Notes: generated by a model from the sequence alone, not told the origin. Positions 1-5,116 are shown, counted from the first letter of the stretch. The stretch: DNA of 5,116 nucleotides from an uncultured Eubacterium sp. (GCA_905236735.1 CAJOOU010000004.1:1-5116); one strand, 5' to 3'. Program-made: numbers and translations.

Positions 1-409
1 AAGAATAGAGTCTGAAGATGATGTTGCCATAATAATGATTGATATCGATAAATTCAAGCAGGTTAATGATACCTTCGGTCATGATGGTGGGGACAGAATA
101 CTTATATTTGTTGTTGAAAAAATAAAAGAATGTATTAAAGATAAGGATATAGTCATAAGATGGGGAGGAGAAGAATTTGTGCTGGTCCTCTTTGGATGTA
201 ATGAAGAAGCAGGCATCAGGATTGCGGAAGAAATAAGAAAAAATGTGGAAAGCTCCGCAAACAGCGTCTGTCCGGTTACCGTATCGGCGGGGGTTGTGGG
301 ATATGGCAAAGAACATTACCTTGATGCCATAAAAAAGGCAGACAGCGCACTTTATTTTGCAAAGGAGCACGGAAGAAACCGGGTGGCAGGATATTCAAAA
401 ATATCATAA
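1..409 (+). CDS. Diguanylate cyclase, C-terminal GGDEF domain (5' end outside window)
   Basis: Makes the second messenger cyclic di-GMP from two GTP. Only the last 135 codons are present; the reading frame is open from base 2, so the ATG at base 35 is an internal methionine and not the start. The visible part is most of a GGDEF domain: the metal/nucleotide-binding segment MIDIDKFKQVNDTFGHDGGD (bases 35-94), the active-site loop RWGGEEF (GGEEF at bases 164-178, a catalytically competent form), a strand with VSAGV, and the closing ADSALYFAKEHGRNRV signature. The inhibitory-site motif RxxD, normally five residues before GG(D/E)EF, reads KDKD here, so product inhibition through that site may be weakened. 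Any sensory or membrane domain lies upstream and cannot be seen. It ends 4 bases before the convergent acetyltransferase gene. The domain call is very safe; what signal it senses is unknown. Confidence 0.95.
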   Translation, partial: RIESEDDVAIIMIDIDKFKQVNDTFGHDGGDRILIFVVEKIKECIKDKDIVIRWGGEEFVLVLFGCNEEAGIRIAEEIRKNVESSANSVCPVTVSAGVVGYGKEHYLDAIKKADSALYFAKEHGRNRVAGYSKIS

Positions 410-413
410 GTTT

Positions 414-956
414 TTACTTTATTATTTTTGCGTAGAGCAGATGATCCTGCCAGGCATCGTTGATATAGACATAATCATTGATATAGCCTTCCTGCTCAAA
501 GCCGAGTTTTTCGAGGAGTTTTAGGGAGGGAATATTGTTTTGCATTACAAAGGCCTCAAATCTGCGGATGTTGAGGTCTTTATTTATGGCATTAATCAGA
601 AAAGAAAGAGCTTCAAAGGCATAGCCTTTGTGCTGCATTTTTTCTGCCAGCTTGTATCCGATTTCACAGCTGAAGTAAGGCAGGGTACGAATCCTGCTGA
701 AACAAACCGTTCCCGCAAGCTCTCCAGTGGTTTTTTCATAGAGCCAGTAGCGCAGAGAGGCCAGTTTAAGAGCTTCCTTGTACTCATAGCGCATAATGTC
801 AGCTATGTATCCGGCGGTATAGAAACTATCAGAGTGAGCCGGCTCAAAGTCGTAAAAAAAAGCCTTGTTTTCAGAATAGAATTCCAGTACCAAAGGCGCG
901 GCGGTCTCATTTTCAATTTTTAATATCAGTCTCTCGGTGGTATAATTAAAATCCAT
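414..956 (-). CDS. GNAT family N-acetyltransferase (RimJ/RimL-like)
   Basis: A 180-residue cytoplasmic acetyl-CoA-dependent acyltransferase of the subgroup that includes RimJ/RimL and many small-molecule or antibiotic acetylases. Visible family marks in order: ERLIL at residues 8-12, the usual opening strand; GELAGTVCF at 78-86; the acetyl-CoA pyrophosphate loop QHKGYA at 108-113 (family form Q/RxxGxG/A); and NIPSLKLLEKLGFEQEG at 141-157, the common C-terminal helix and strand of the subfamily. Length is normal and the gene looks intact. The substrate cannot be told from sequence; acetylation of a protein N-terminus or a small amine are both possible. The ATG at 954-956 fits the family N-terminus but has no Shine-Dalgarno sequence in front of it. 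A TTGAAA/TATACT promoter lies immediately upstream, which may give a leaderless mRNA. It is transcribed divergently from tadA. Confidence 0.9.
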   Translation of the reverse strand: MDFNYTTERLILKIENETAAPLVLEFYSENKAFFYDFEPAHSDSFYTAGYIADIMRYEYKEALKLASLRYWLYEKTTGELAGTVCFSRIRTLPYFSCEIGYKLAEKMQHKGYAFEALSFLINAINKDLNIRRFEAFVMQNNIPSLKLLEKLGFEQEGYINDYVYINDAWQDHLLYAKIIK

Positions 957-962
957 ATGATA

Positions 963-991
963 AGTATAATTGTTTTGGTAAAAGCTTTCAA
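963..991 (-). promoter_or_regulatory. Candidate promoter of the GNAT acetyltransferase
   Basis: On the minus strand TTGAAA (986-991) is followed after exactly 17 bases by TATACT (963-968), a good sigma-A-type match. The -10 ends 6 bases before the ATG, so the predicted transcription start falls at or next to the start codon. It overlaps the candidate tadA -10 and the upstream edge of the tadA ribosome binding site. Confidence 0.55.
965..970 (+). promoter_or_regulatory. Candidate -10 box of tadA
   Basis: A perfect TATAAT sits 33 bases before the tadA start codon and would place transcription start near base 977, leaving room for the AGGAGG site at 991-996. No convincing -35 hexamer is found 16-18 bases upstream (that region reads ATAATT-like) and there is no extended -10 TG, so the call rests on the -10 alone. 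Another TATAAT at 941-946 lies inside the acetyltransferase gene and is equally without a -35. Confidence 0.3.
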
Positions 992-1003
992 GGAGGAAGC
1001 AAA

Positions 1004-1465
1004 ATGACTCAGGACGAAAAATATATGAAGGAAGCTATAAAGCAGGCTAAAAAGGCCTATGCCATAGATGAGGTGCCGATTGGCTGTGTTATAGTATATG
1101 ACGGCAGGATAATATCCCGTGGCTATAACAGAAGGAATATAGATGCCAATACACTTTCACATGCCGAGCTGAATGCCATAAAAAAGGCATCAAAGCGGCT
1201 TGGTGACTGGAGACTTGAGGGAGCGACAATGTATGTCACCTTAGAACCATGTCAGATGTGTGCCGGAGCCTTGGTTCAGTCGAGGATAGACAGAGTGGTT
1301 ATAGGCGCTATGAATAAAAAGGCGGGCAGCTGCGGCTCGGTTATAAACCTGTTGCAGATGCAGCAATTTAATCATCAGGTGGAGGTTATATCGGGAGTCT
1401 GCGAACAGGAGTGCTCATCAATGCTATCGCGGTTTTTCAGGGAGCTTAGAGAAAGGAAAAAATGA
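1004..1465 (+). CDS. tadA: tRNA(adenine34) deaminase TadA
   Basis: Zinc-dependent deaminase that converts the wobble adenosine 34 of tRNA-Arg(ACG) to inosine, letting one tRNA read CGU, CGC and CGA; normally essential. The 153-residue protein has the full cytidine/deoxycytidylate deaminase zinc signature: H53-A54-E55 (zinc ligand and catalytic glutamate, within SHAELNAI) and PCQMC with the two cysteine ligands C83 and C86, followed by AGALVQSRI. The N-terminal YMKEAIKQAKKAY helix and VPIGCVIV strand are typical of TadA rather than of cytidine or guanine deaminases, and the length is normal. The start is fixed by AGGAGG at 991-996, 7 bases before the ATG. The following gene begins 68 bases later, apparently with its own weak promoter, so tadA may be monocistronic. 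Confidence 0.96.
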   Translation: MTQDEKYMKEAIKQAKKAYAIDEVPIGCVIVYDGRIISRGYNRRNIDANTLSHAELNAIKKASKRLGDWRLEGATMYVTLEPCQMCAGALVQSRIDRVVIGAMNKKAGSCGSVINLLQMQQFNHQVEVISGVCEQECSSMLSRFFRELRERKK

Positions 1466-1467
1466 TG

Positions 1468-1496
1468 TTGTTTTAAAGGGGAATTTTTTGTATAGT
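1468..1496 (+). promoter_or_regulatory. Weak candidate promoter for the small gene pair
   Basis: TTGTTT (1468-1473) and TATAGT (1491-1496) are separated by 17 bases in the short gap after tadA. The -10 is good (5 of 6), the -35 matches only in its TTG. Predicted transcription start is near base 1503, about 30 bases before the next ATG. The pair could equally be read through from tadA, since no terminator hairpin is visible in the gap. Confidence 0.35.
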
Positions 1497-1533
1497 AAAA
1501 ATAGGAAATAGTGTTGTTCTAAGCGGAGGTTAT

Positions 1534-1773
1534 ATGAAAAAAAAGATTGCAGAATTTCAGGGAATGGATATTTTCTTAAAGGAAGAGGATACCCAAAGAG
1601 CTATACTTTGCTGCGGATTTGATGACAGGGAATTATCCATAGAAATTAAGAAGAATACCGGTGAGATGTCTGTTATAGAGACTAATATGAACAAAGCTCA
1701 GGTGTATTATATTTCAGAATCTATCAGAGAGTTATATATGGTTTTGCTTAGAAGCAGGGTGGAGATTGCATAA
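1534..1773 (+). CDS. Small hypothetical protein, first of a coupled pair
   Basis: I do not recognise this 79-residue protein. It has no signal peptide, no membrane segment and no metal-ligand cluster; it is cytoplasmic, slightly acidic and rich in charged residues. The sequence suggests alternating strands (AEFQGMDIFL, RAILCCGFDD, LSIEIKKNTGEMSVIE) followed by one amphipathic helix from about residue 54 to 76 (QVYYISESIRELYMVLLRSR). A paired cysteine, CC, occurs at about residues 26-27. That it is a real gene is supported by a good ribosome binding site (GGAGG at 1525-1529, 4 bases before the ATG), by its position in a gap between known genes, and by the overlap of its TAA with the next ATG (TAATG, 1771-1775). 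Function is unknown. The arrangement of two small overlapping genes resembles toxin-antitoxin or immunity pairs, but no family motif supports that. Confidence 0.7.
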   Translation: MKKKIAEFQGMDIFLKEEDTQRAILCCGFDDRELSIEIKKNTGEMSVIETNMNKAQVYYISESIRELYMVLLRSRVEIA

Positions 1774-2063
1774 TGATAGTTATTTCAAAACTTACACCTA
1801 TGCTCCATATATGCATGTCGCCAGTCGATCCATATTATGATGGGTACAGATTTGTGCAACTACATGATGTAGAAAAATATATGGATGGACTTATAAATTT
1901 TGACAGTGGAAAGTGTTTCTACGGTGAAATTAGGGACGAGAGGTTGTCTAAAGCTCTGGAAATATTTTGTACGACATATCACAGAGATTTAGAATACAAT
2001 TGGAATCTGTGTCGAAATGAAACGAGTGAATATCGTCTGGCACAGTTATTAAGAAAAATATAA
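1773..2063 (+). CDS. Small hypothetical protein, second of a coupled pair
   Basis: I do not recognise this 96-residue protein. It is rich in aromatic residues, especially tyrosine (DPYYDGYRFVQL, CFYGEI, TTYHRDLEYNW), has five cysteines spread through the chain, and ends in a basic helix-like segment (EYRLAQLLRKI). There is no signal peptide or clear membrane segment. Its ATG shares one base with the stop of the preceding gene (TAATG), and GGAG at 1761-1764 lies 8 bases upstream inside that gene, so translation is probably coupled and the two products may be made in matched amounts or act together. Base composition appears more AT-rich than in tadA and the nad genes, which could mean accessory DNA, but this was judged by eye. 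It ends about 50 bases before the nadA terminator hairpin. Confidence 0.68.
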   Translation: MIVISKLTPMLHICMSPVDPYYDGYRFVQLHDVEKYMDGLINFDSGKCFYGEIRDERLSKALEIFCTTYHRDLEYNWNLCRNETSEYRLAQLLRKI

Positions 2064-2095
2064 TATCTATTATCAATCGGATGATTTCTACAAAA

Positions 2096-2140
2096 TTAAG
2101 AATTATAAAATAAGAGCCCGGCGGTTAGCCGCCGAGCTCT
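2096..2140 (-). terminator. nadA terminator hairpin overlapping the stop codon
   Basis: Arms AGAGC-c-CGGCGG (2113-2124) and CCGCCG-a-GCTCT (2129-2140) form an 11-bp GC-rich stem with one mismatch and a 4-base loop TTAG. On the minus strand it is followed by a T-rich run, TATTTTATAATT, as in an intrinsic terminator, though the T-run is interrupted. The 5' arm is the end of nadA coding sequence and the TAA stop (2125-2127) lies in the loop. On the plus strand the hairpin is followed only by ATCATTTTG, so it could serve the small gene pair as a weak bidirectional terminator. Confidence 0.7.
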
Positions 2141-3042
2141 ATCATTTTGTCTATACATGCTCTGCCGAGGCGAATGGTTTCTTCGGGAAGAATTATTTCC
2201 TCGCCGCCGGTTCCTTTAAGGGTATTTAATACATCCACAAGAGTGGTAAGTTTCATATTCTGGCAGACAAGGGCACTGTCTAAAAGATAGAAATTCTTGT
2301 CCGGACATTCAAACTGGAGATGCTGGACAATGGACTGCTCAGTACCTATGATAAACTCCTTTTTGTCTGAATTTTTGGCGTAGTTCATAATGCCTGTGGT
2401 GCTGCCGACATAATCTGCTTTTTCAACTACTTCGTATTTACATTCCGGATGTACTAAAAGTTCGGCATCGGGATGAAGTGCTCGCATTTTTTCAACATGT
2501 TTGGCGTTCATTCTCATATGAGTGGGGCAACCGCCGCTCACCATTTTAAAATCCTTTTCCGGCATCTGCTCAGCTACCCATTTTCCGAGGTTACAGTCCG
2601 GAATAAATATAATTTTGTCACTTGGATAATTTTTTAATATTTTCACCGCAGATGATGATGTAACTATAACATCACATACGGTTTTAAGGTCTGCCGTAGT
2701 GTTGATATAAGCACAGACATCGTAGCCCGGATACTTTTCTTTAAGTTCAAGTACCATATCCTTATCCATCTGGTCTGCCATGGGGCATCCGGCCTCGGGA
2801 TTGGCAAGATAGACTTTCTTGTCCGGAGATAGTGTCTTACAGGTTTCAGCCATGAACCTTACACCGCTCATAATAACATTTTTCTGTGGAGCAGCAGCGG
2901 CCTGAACGCTCAGTCCGTATGAGTCTCCCACATAGTCTGCAACTTCCCATATATCATGGCTTTGATAGGCATGGGCCAAAATACAGACATTTTTTTCTTT
3001 TTTCAATTTCAGGATTTCCTCCTGAATCTCTCTGGTAGTCAT
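2125..3042 (-). CDS. nadA: Quinolinate synthase A
   Basis: Condenses iminoaspartate (from NadB) with dihydroxyacetone phosphate to give quinolinate, the second step of de novo NAD synthesis; a cytoplasmic, oxygen-sensitive [4Fe-4S] enzyme. The 305-residue protein is the normal length for the short form of the family. The three cluster cysteines fit the family positions: C86 in PEAGCPMADQ, C172 in SGGCPTHMR and C260 in ALVCQNMK. Substrate-site motifs are also present: H24 in LAHAYQ, Y112 and N114 in AYINTTA, the SSS at 129-131, and H198/E200 in VHPEC. No key residue is missing. The start is set by a strong AGGAGG (3049-3054) 6 bases before the ATG. It is divergent from nadB, sharing one control region, which suggests coordinated expression with nadBC. 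Its last codons form one arm of the terminator hairpin. Confidence 0.98.
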   Translation of the reverse strand: MTTREIQEEILKLKKEKNVCILAHAYQSHDIWEVADYVGDSYGLSVQAAAAPQKNVIMSGVRFMAETCKTLSPDKKVYLANPEAGCPMADQMDKDMVLELKEKYPGYDVCAYINTTADLKTVCDVIVTSSSAVKILKNYPSDKIIFIPDCNLGKWVAEQMPEKDFKMVSGGCPTHMRMNAKHVEKMRALHPDAELLVHPECKYEVVEKADYVGSTTGIMNYAKNSDKKEFIIGTEQSIVQHLQFECPDKNFYLLDSALVCQNMKLTTLVDVLNTLKGTGGEEIILPEETIRLGRACIDKMIELGG

Positions 3043-3076
3043 AAGACTCCTCCTGAATAAGTAGAATATAGGAAGT

Positions 3077-3106
3077 ATTGTAACTGCACCAAAGGGAGGT
3101 TGTCAA
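3077..3106 (-). promoter_or_regulatory. nadA promoter
   Basis: On the minus strand a perfect TTGACA (3101-3106) is followed after 18 bases by TACAAT (3077-3082). Predicted transcription start is near base 3070, leaving a leader of roughly 28 bases that includes the AGGAGG site. The -35 also lies in a small dyad, GTTG-t-CAAC (plus-strand reading, 3099-3107), 5 bases from the 26-bp operator candidate. Confidence 0.65.
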
Positions 3107-3112
3107 CAACTT

Positions 3113-3138
3113 TTTACAGGTGTCTTGTCAGGTGTAAA
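3113..3138. promoter_or_regulatory. Candidate operator between nadA and nadB (NiaR-like)
   Basis: A 26-bp imperfect dyad: arms TTTACA (3113-3118) and TGTAAA (3133-3138) match perfectly, with further symmetric TG/CA, C/G pairs inside, giving 9 of 13 paired positions. It contains the whole nadB -35 (3125-3130) and lies just upstream of the nadA -35, so a bound protein could repress nadB directly and nadA by contact. From known biology, clostridial and bacillar nad genes are repressed by NiaR (YrxA) with nicotinate as corepressor; the ACAGGTGTCTTGTCA core looks like the NiaR box as I remember it, but I could not compare it with a motif model. No regulator gene is in the window. Confidence 0.55.
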
Positions 3139-3153
3139 GAAATGTGTTAGAAT
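3125..3153 (+). promoter_or_regulatory. nadBC promoter
   Basis: TTGTCA (3125-3130) and TAGAAT (3148-3153) are 17 bases apart, each 5 of 6 to the sigma-A consensus. Predicted transcription start is near base 3160, giving a leader of about 50 bases to the preferred nadB start. The -35 lies inside the 26-bp dyad and the -10 overlaps the edge of a second inverted repeat. Confidence 0.68.
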
Positions 3154-3185
3154 CTAAATCAACTTTAGACTCTTGTCAGCCTAAA
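3149..3185. repeat. Two overlapping inverted repeats at the nadB transcription start
   Basis: The first repeat has arms TCTAAA (3153-3158) and TTTAGA (3164-3169) with a 5-base centre, extending to 9 of 10 pairs over 3149-3173. The second uses the same middle segment: TTTAGACT (3164-3171) pairs with AGCCTAAA (3178-3185), 7 of 8, around CTTGTC. The two cannot form together. Also, TCTTGTCAG occurs at 3123-3131 and again at 3171-3179. These may be DNA sites for a regulator or structure in the nadB leader; the sequence alone does not decide. Confidence 0.45.
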
Positions 3186-3210
3186 CATGTCAAAAGAAAG
3201 AAGAATTTTT

Positions 3211-4509
3211 ATGAAAACAGATATTTTAATTGTCGGAAGCGGATGCTCGGGACTGTATTGTGCCCTTAACCTTCCGAGAGACAGACAGATAACCGTTATA
3301 ACCAAATCAGACCTTGAGAGCAGCGACTCTTTTTTGGCGCAGGGTGGTATCTGTATGCTTAAAAATGAAGAAGACTACGACGGATTTTTTGAAGACACCA
3401 TGAAAGCCGGACATTATGAGAATGATAAAGAATCGGTAGAGATAATGATAAAATCCTCTCCCGAAACCATAGATGATCTTGTAAATTACGGGGTGGATTT
3501 TGCGAGAGACAAGGTGGGGAACTTTGCTTTTACCAGAGAAGGTGCGCATAGGGAAAACCGTATCCTGTTTCATAAGGATGTAACCGGAAAAGAAATAACG
3601 AGTCATCTCCTTGCGGCAGCCCGTGAACTGCCAAATGTAAGGTTTTTGGAGTTTGCGACCATGGTCGACATTATTGAAAAAGACAATGTATGCTATGGAG
3701 CGGTAGTAAGTCTTGATGACGGCAGCTTTGAAATAATAGAGGCGGCTTATACGGTATGGGCGACCGGAGGAATCGGTGGAATATATGAACATTCCACCAA
3801 CTTCAGACATCTTACCGGAGATGCTGTAGCTATTGCTGCCCTGCATGGTATAGAACTTAAGGATATGGACTATGTGCAGATACATCCGACGACTCTCTAT
3901 ACATCAAACAGCATGGAAAGGAGTTTTCTTATATCAGAATCAGTAAGAGGAGAAGGGGCAAAACTCTACGATGCGAGGATGCACAGATTTGTAAACGAGC
4001 TTTTGCCCAGGGATATGGTAGCAAAGGCTATTCATAAGCAGATGGAGTTGGATAATACGGCATTTGTCTGGGAGGATTTGAGGACAATACCTGATGAAGA
4101 ACTTGAGTCGCATTTCCCCAATATTGTAAGGCAGTGTAAAAAGGCCGGATTTGACTGTGAGAAAGAATGTATTCCTGTGGTGCCGGCCCAGCATTATTTT
4201 ATGGGCGGAGTCAAGGTAAATCATGAGAGTAAAACTTCGATGGACAGGCTATACGCAGTAGGAGAGACGGCGTGCAACGGAGTACACGGTAAAAACAGAC
4301 TTGCCAGCAACTCGCTTTTGGAAAGCCTGGTGTTTGCAAAAAGGGCGGCAAAGGATATAGCTGCAGATGACAGAAAGCTGAGTGTGCCAAACAGACTGTT
4401 TTCGGATGTGGATTTTGCCAAGTATAAGGATGCACTTACGCTTCAGAAAAAATATAAGGAAATAATTGAGACAGAAATAAAGAAGTCGGCGGAAAGAAGA
4501 GCCGGATAG
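3211..4509 (+). CDS. nadB: L-aspartate oxidase (short form)
   Basis: FAD enzyme that oxidises L-aspartate to iminoaspartate, first step of de novo NAD synthesis; in anaerobes fumarate is the likely electron acceptor. Visible in order (432-residue numbering): dinucleotide-binding GSGCSG at 9-14, SFLAQGGI, EGAHRENR at 110-117, ATGGIGGIYEHSTN, H225 in VQIHPTTLY, SESVRGEGA, R267 in PRDMVAKAI, H328 in HYFMGG and R363 in NRLASNSLLE. These match the active-site residues H244, R290, H351 and R386 of the E. coli enzyme. The C-terminal helical domain is largely absent compared with the roughly 540-residue E. coli protein; similar short forms are known in clostridia as I recall, so this need not be damage. 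Start: an upstream in-frame ATG (3187) would add 8 residues but has no ribosome binding site; the ATG at 3211 follows a purine-rich AAAGAAAGAAGA and gives the usual MKTDILIVGSG opening. nadC follows after 9 bases. Confidence 0.96.
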   Translation: MKTDILIVGSGCSGLYCALNLPRDRQITVITKSDLESSDSFLAQGGICMLKNEEDYDGFFEDTMKAGHYENDKESVEIMIKSSPETIDDLVNYGVDFARDKVGNFAFTREGAHRENRILFHKDVTGKEITSHLLAAARELPNVRFLEFATMVDIIEKDNVCYGAVVSLDDGSFEIIEAAYTVWATGGIGGIYEHSTNFRHLTGDAVAIAALHGIELKDMDYVQIHPTTLYTSNSMERSFLISESVRGEGAKLYDARMHRFVNELLPRDMVAKAIHKQMELDNTAFVWEDLRTIPDEELESHFPNIVRQCKKAGFDCEKECIPVVPAQHYFMGGVKVNHESKTSMDRLYAVGETACNGVHGKNRLASNSLLESLVFAKRAAKDIAADDRKLSVPNRLFSDVDFAKYKDALTLQKKYKEIIETEIKKSAERRAG

Positions 4510-4518
4510 GGAGGAAAT

Positions 4519-5116
4519 ATGTTTGATAATGTAACAATGCAGCTTAATATGGATCCTTTGATTTTAAGTGCATTAAGAGAAGATATTACGAGTGATGATG
4601 TGTCAACCAATGCGGTGATGCCGGAGAGGGCAGACGGAGAAGTTGACCTTATATGCAAGCAGGACGGAATAATCTGTGGATTAAAAGTGTTTGAGAGAGT
4701 CTTTAAACTACTCGATGAGGATACAAAGGTCGAGTTTAATGTAAAAGACGGAGATACAGTGAAAAAAGGCCAGCTTATGGCAAAGGTATACGGAGATATC
4801 AGGGTTCTGCTTTCGGGAGAGAGGACAGCACTTAATTATCTGCAGAGAATGAGCGGTATAGCTACATATACTCATGCGGTTGCTTCTCTTTTGGATGGAA
4901 CGGGGATAAAACTTCTTGACACGAGAAAAACCACCCCGAATATGAGAATATTTGAGAAATATTCGGTAAGAGTCGGAGGCGGAAACAATCACAGATACAA
5001 CCTGTCGGACGGAGTCATGCTAAAGGATAATCATATCGGTGCGGCAGGCGGAGTAAAAGAGGCAATAAAGATGGCGAAAGAATATGCTCCGTTTGTAAGA
5101 AAAATAGAAGTTGAGA
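4519..5116 (+). CDS. nadC: Quinolinate phosphoribosyltransferase, decarboxylating (3' end outside window)
   Basis: Converts quinolinate and PRPP to nicotinate mononucleotide with release of CO2, the last step special to de novo NAD synthesis; cytoplasmic, normally a dimer or hexamer. The first 199 codons are present and about 80 residues are missing at the C-terminus compared with the usual length near 280. Seen: the N-terminal substrate-capping domain with LREDITSDDVSTNAV (residues 19-33) and KDGDTVKKGQ; then the start of the barrel with SGERTALNYLQRMSGIAT (99-116), DTRKTTP (134-140) and GGGNNHR (153-159), and LKDNHI (168-173). These hold the basic residues that bind quinolinate and PRPP (R102, R136, K137, H158, R159, K169). 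The start is set by GGGAGG (4509-4514), which overlaps the nadB stop codon by one base. Cotranscribed with nadB; no promoter or hairpin fits in the 9-base gap. Confidence 0.97.
   Translation, partial: MFDNVTMQLNMDPLILSALREDITSDDVSTNAVMPERADGEVDLICKQDGIICGLKVFERVFKLLDEDTKVEFNVKDGDTVKKGQLMAKVYGDIRVLLSGERTALNYLQRMSGIATYTHAVASLLDGTGIKLLDTRKTTPNMRIFEKYSVRVGGGNNHRYNLSDGVMLKDNHIGAAGGVKEAIKMAKEYAPFVRKIEVE

Noticed and set aside
35..37. ATG as start of the diguanylate cyclase
   Set aside because: The frame is open to the window edge, and the ATG falls inside the conserved first strand of the GGDEF domain, so it is internal.
540..923. Plus-strand open frame of 127 codons
   Set aside because: Lies entirely antisense to the acetyltransferase gene, has no ribosome binding site and shows no family motif, while the opposite strand carries clear GNAT motifs.
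1466..1533. Small RNA gene (such as SRP RNA, often near tadA in Firmicutes) in the gap after tadA
   Set aside because: The gap is only 68 bases, AT-rich, and shows no SRP-like stem or GGAA tetraloop hairpin.
1534..2063. Calling the small gene pair a toxin-antitoxin module
   Set aside because: Only size and overlap suggest it; no ribbon-helix-helix, helix-turn-helix, RelE, PIN or MazF-like motif could be seen, so the pair is left as hypothetical.
3187..3210. Upstream ATG extending nadB by 8 residues
   Set aside because: No Shine-Dalgarno sequence precedes it, and family members begin near the MKTDILIVGSG segment; the inner ATG also has a purine-rich site at proper distance.
3307..3885. Minus-strand open frame of 192 codons
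   Set aside because: Antisense shadow of nadB; the product is low-complexity and matches nothing, whereas the plus strand has all aspartate oxidase motifs.
4708..4992. Minus-strand open frame of 94 codons
   Set aside because: Shadow of nadC, which shows conserved active-site motifs across the same bases.

Overview
The window reads as chromosomal DNA from a low-to-moderate GC Gram-positive anaerobe. Protein style (the HAYQSHDIWEVADYVGD stretch of NadA, a short NadB), strong AGGAGG-type ribosome binding sites and codon use suggest a clostridial, probably Lachnospiraceae-like, genome. This assignment rests on recalled family resemblance, not on a search. No rRNA, tRNA, CRISPR array, insertion sequence or phage gene is visible. 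No stretch above 300 bases lacks a gene; the longest gap is the 168 bases between nadA and the preferred nadB start.

Left part (1-2063): the 3' end of a diguanylate cyclase (GGEEF domain) converges on a GNAT acetyltransferase on the minus strand, with 4 bases between the stop codons. The acetyltransferase diverges from tadA, the tRNA adenosine deaminase; their candidate -10 boxes overlap, and the acetyltransferase start lies so close to its -10 that its mRNA may be leaderless. After tadA come two small unrecognised genes whose stop and start overlap as TAATG. They probably form a translationally coupled pair and are the least explained part of the window.

Right part (2113-5116): this is a de novo NAD biosynthesis locus. 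nadA (quinolinate synthase, minus strand) diverges from nadB (L-aspartate oxidase), and nadB is followed after 9 bases by nadC (quinolinate phosphoribosyltransferase), which is cut by the window end. Together they convert L-aspartate to iminoaspartate (NadB), then with dihydroxyacetone phosphate to quinolinate (NadA), then with PRPP to nicotinate mononucleotide (NadC). The nadA-nadB intergenic region holds good sigma-A-type promoters in both directions and a 26-bp imperfect dyad covering the nadB -35, a plausible operator for a niacin/NAD-responsive repressor such as NiaR (YrxA). nadA ends in a hairpin whose loop carries its own stop codon.

Nothing in the window proves a new biological system. 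The best leads are the small coupled gene pair, the layered dyad structures in the nad control region, and the possible leaderless acetyltransferase transcript.
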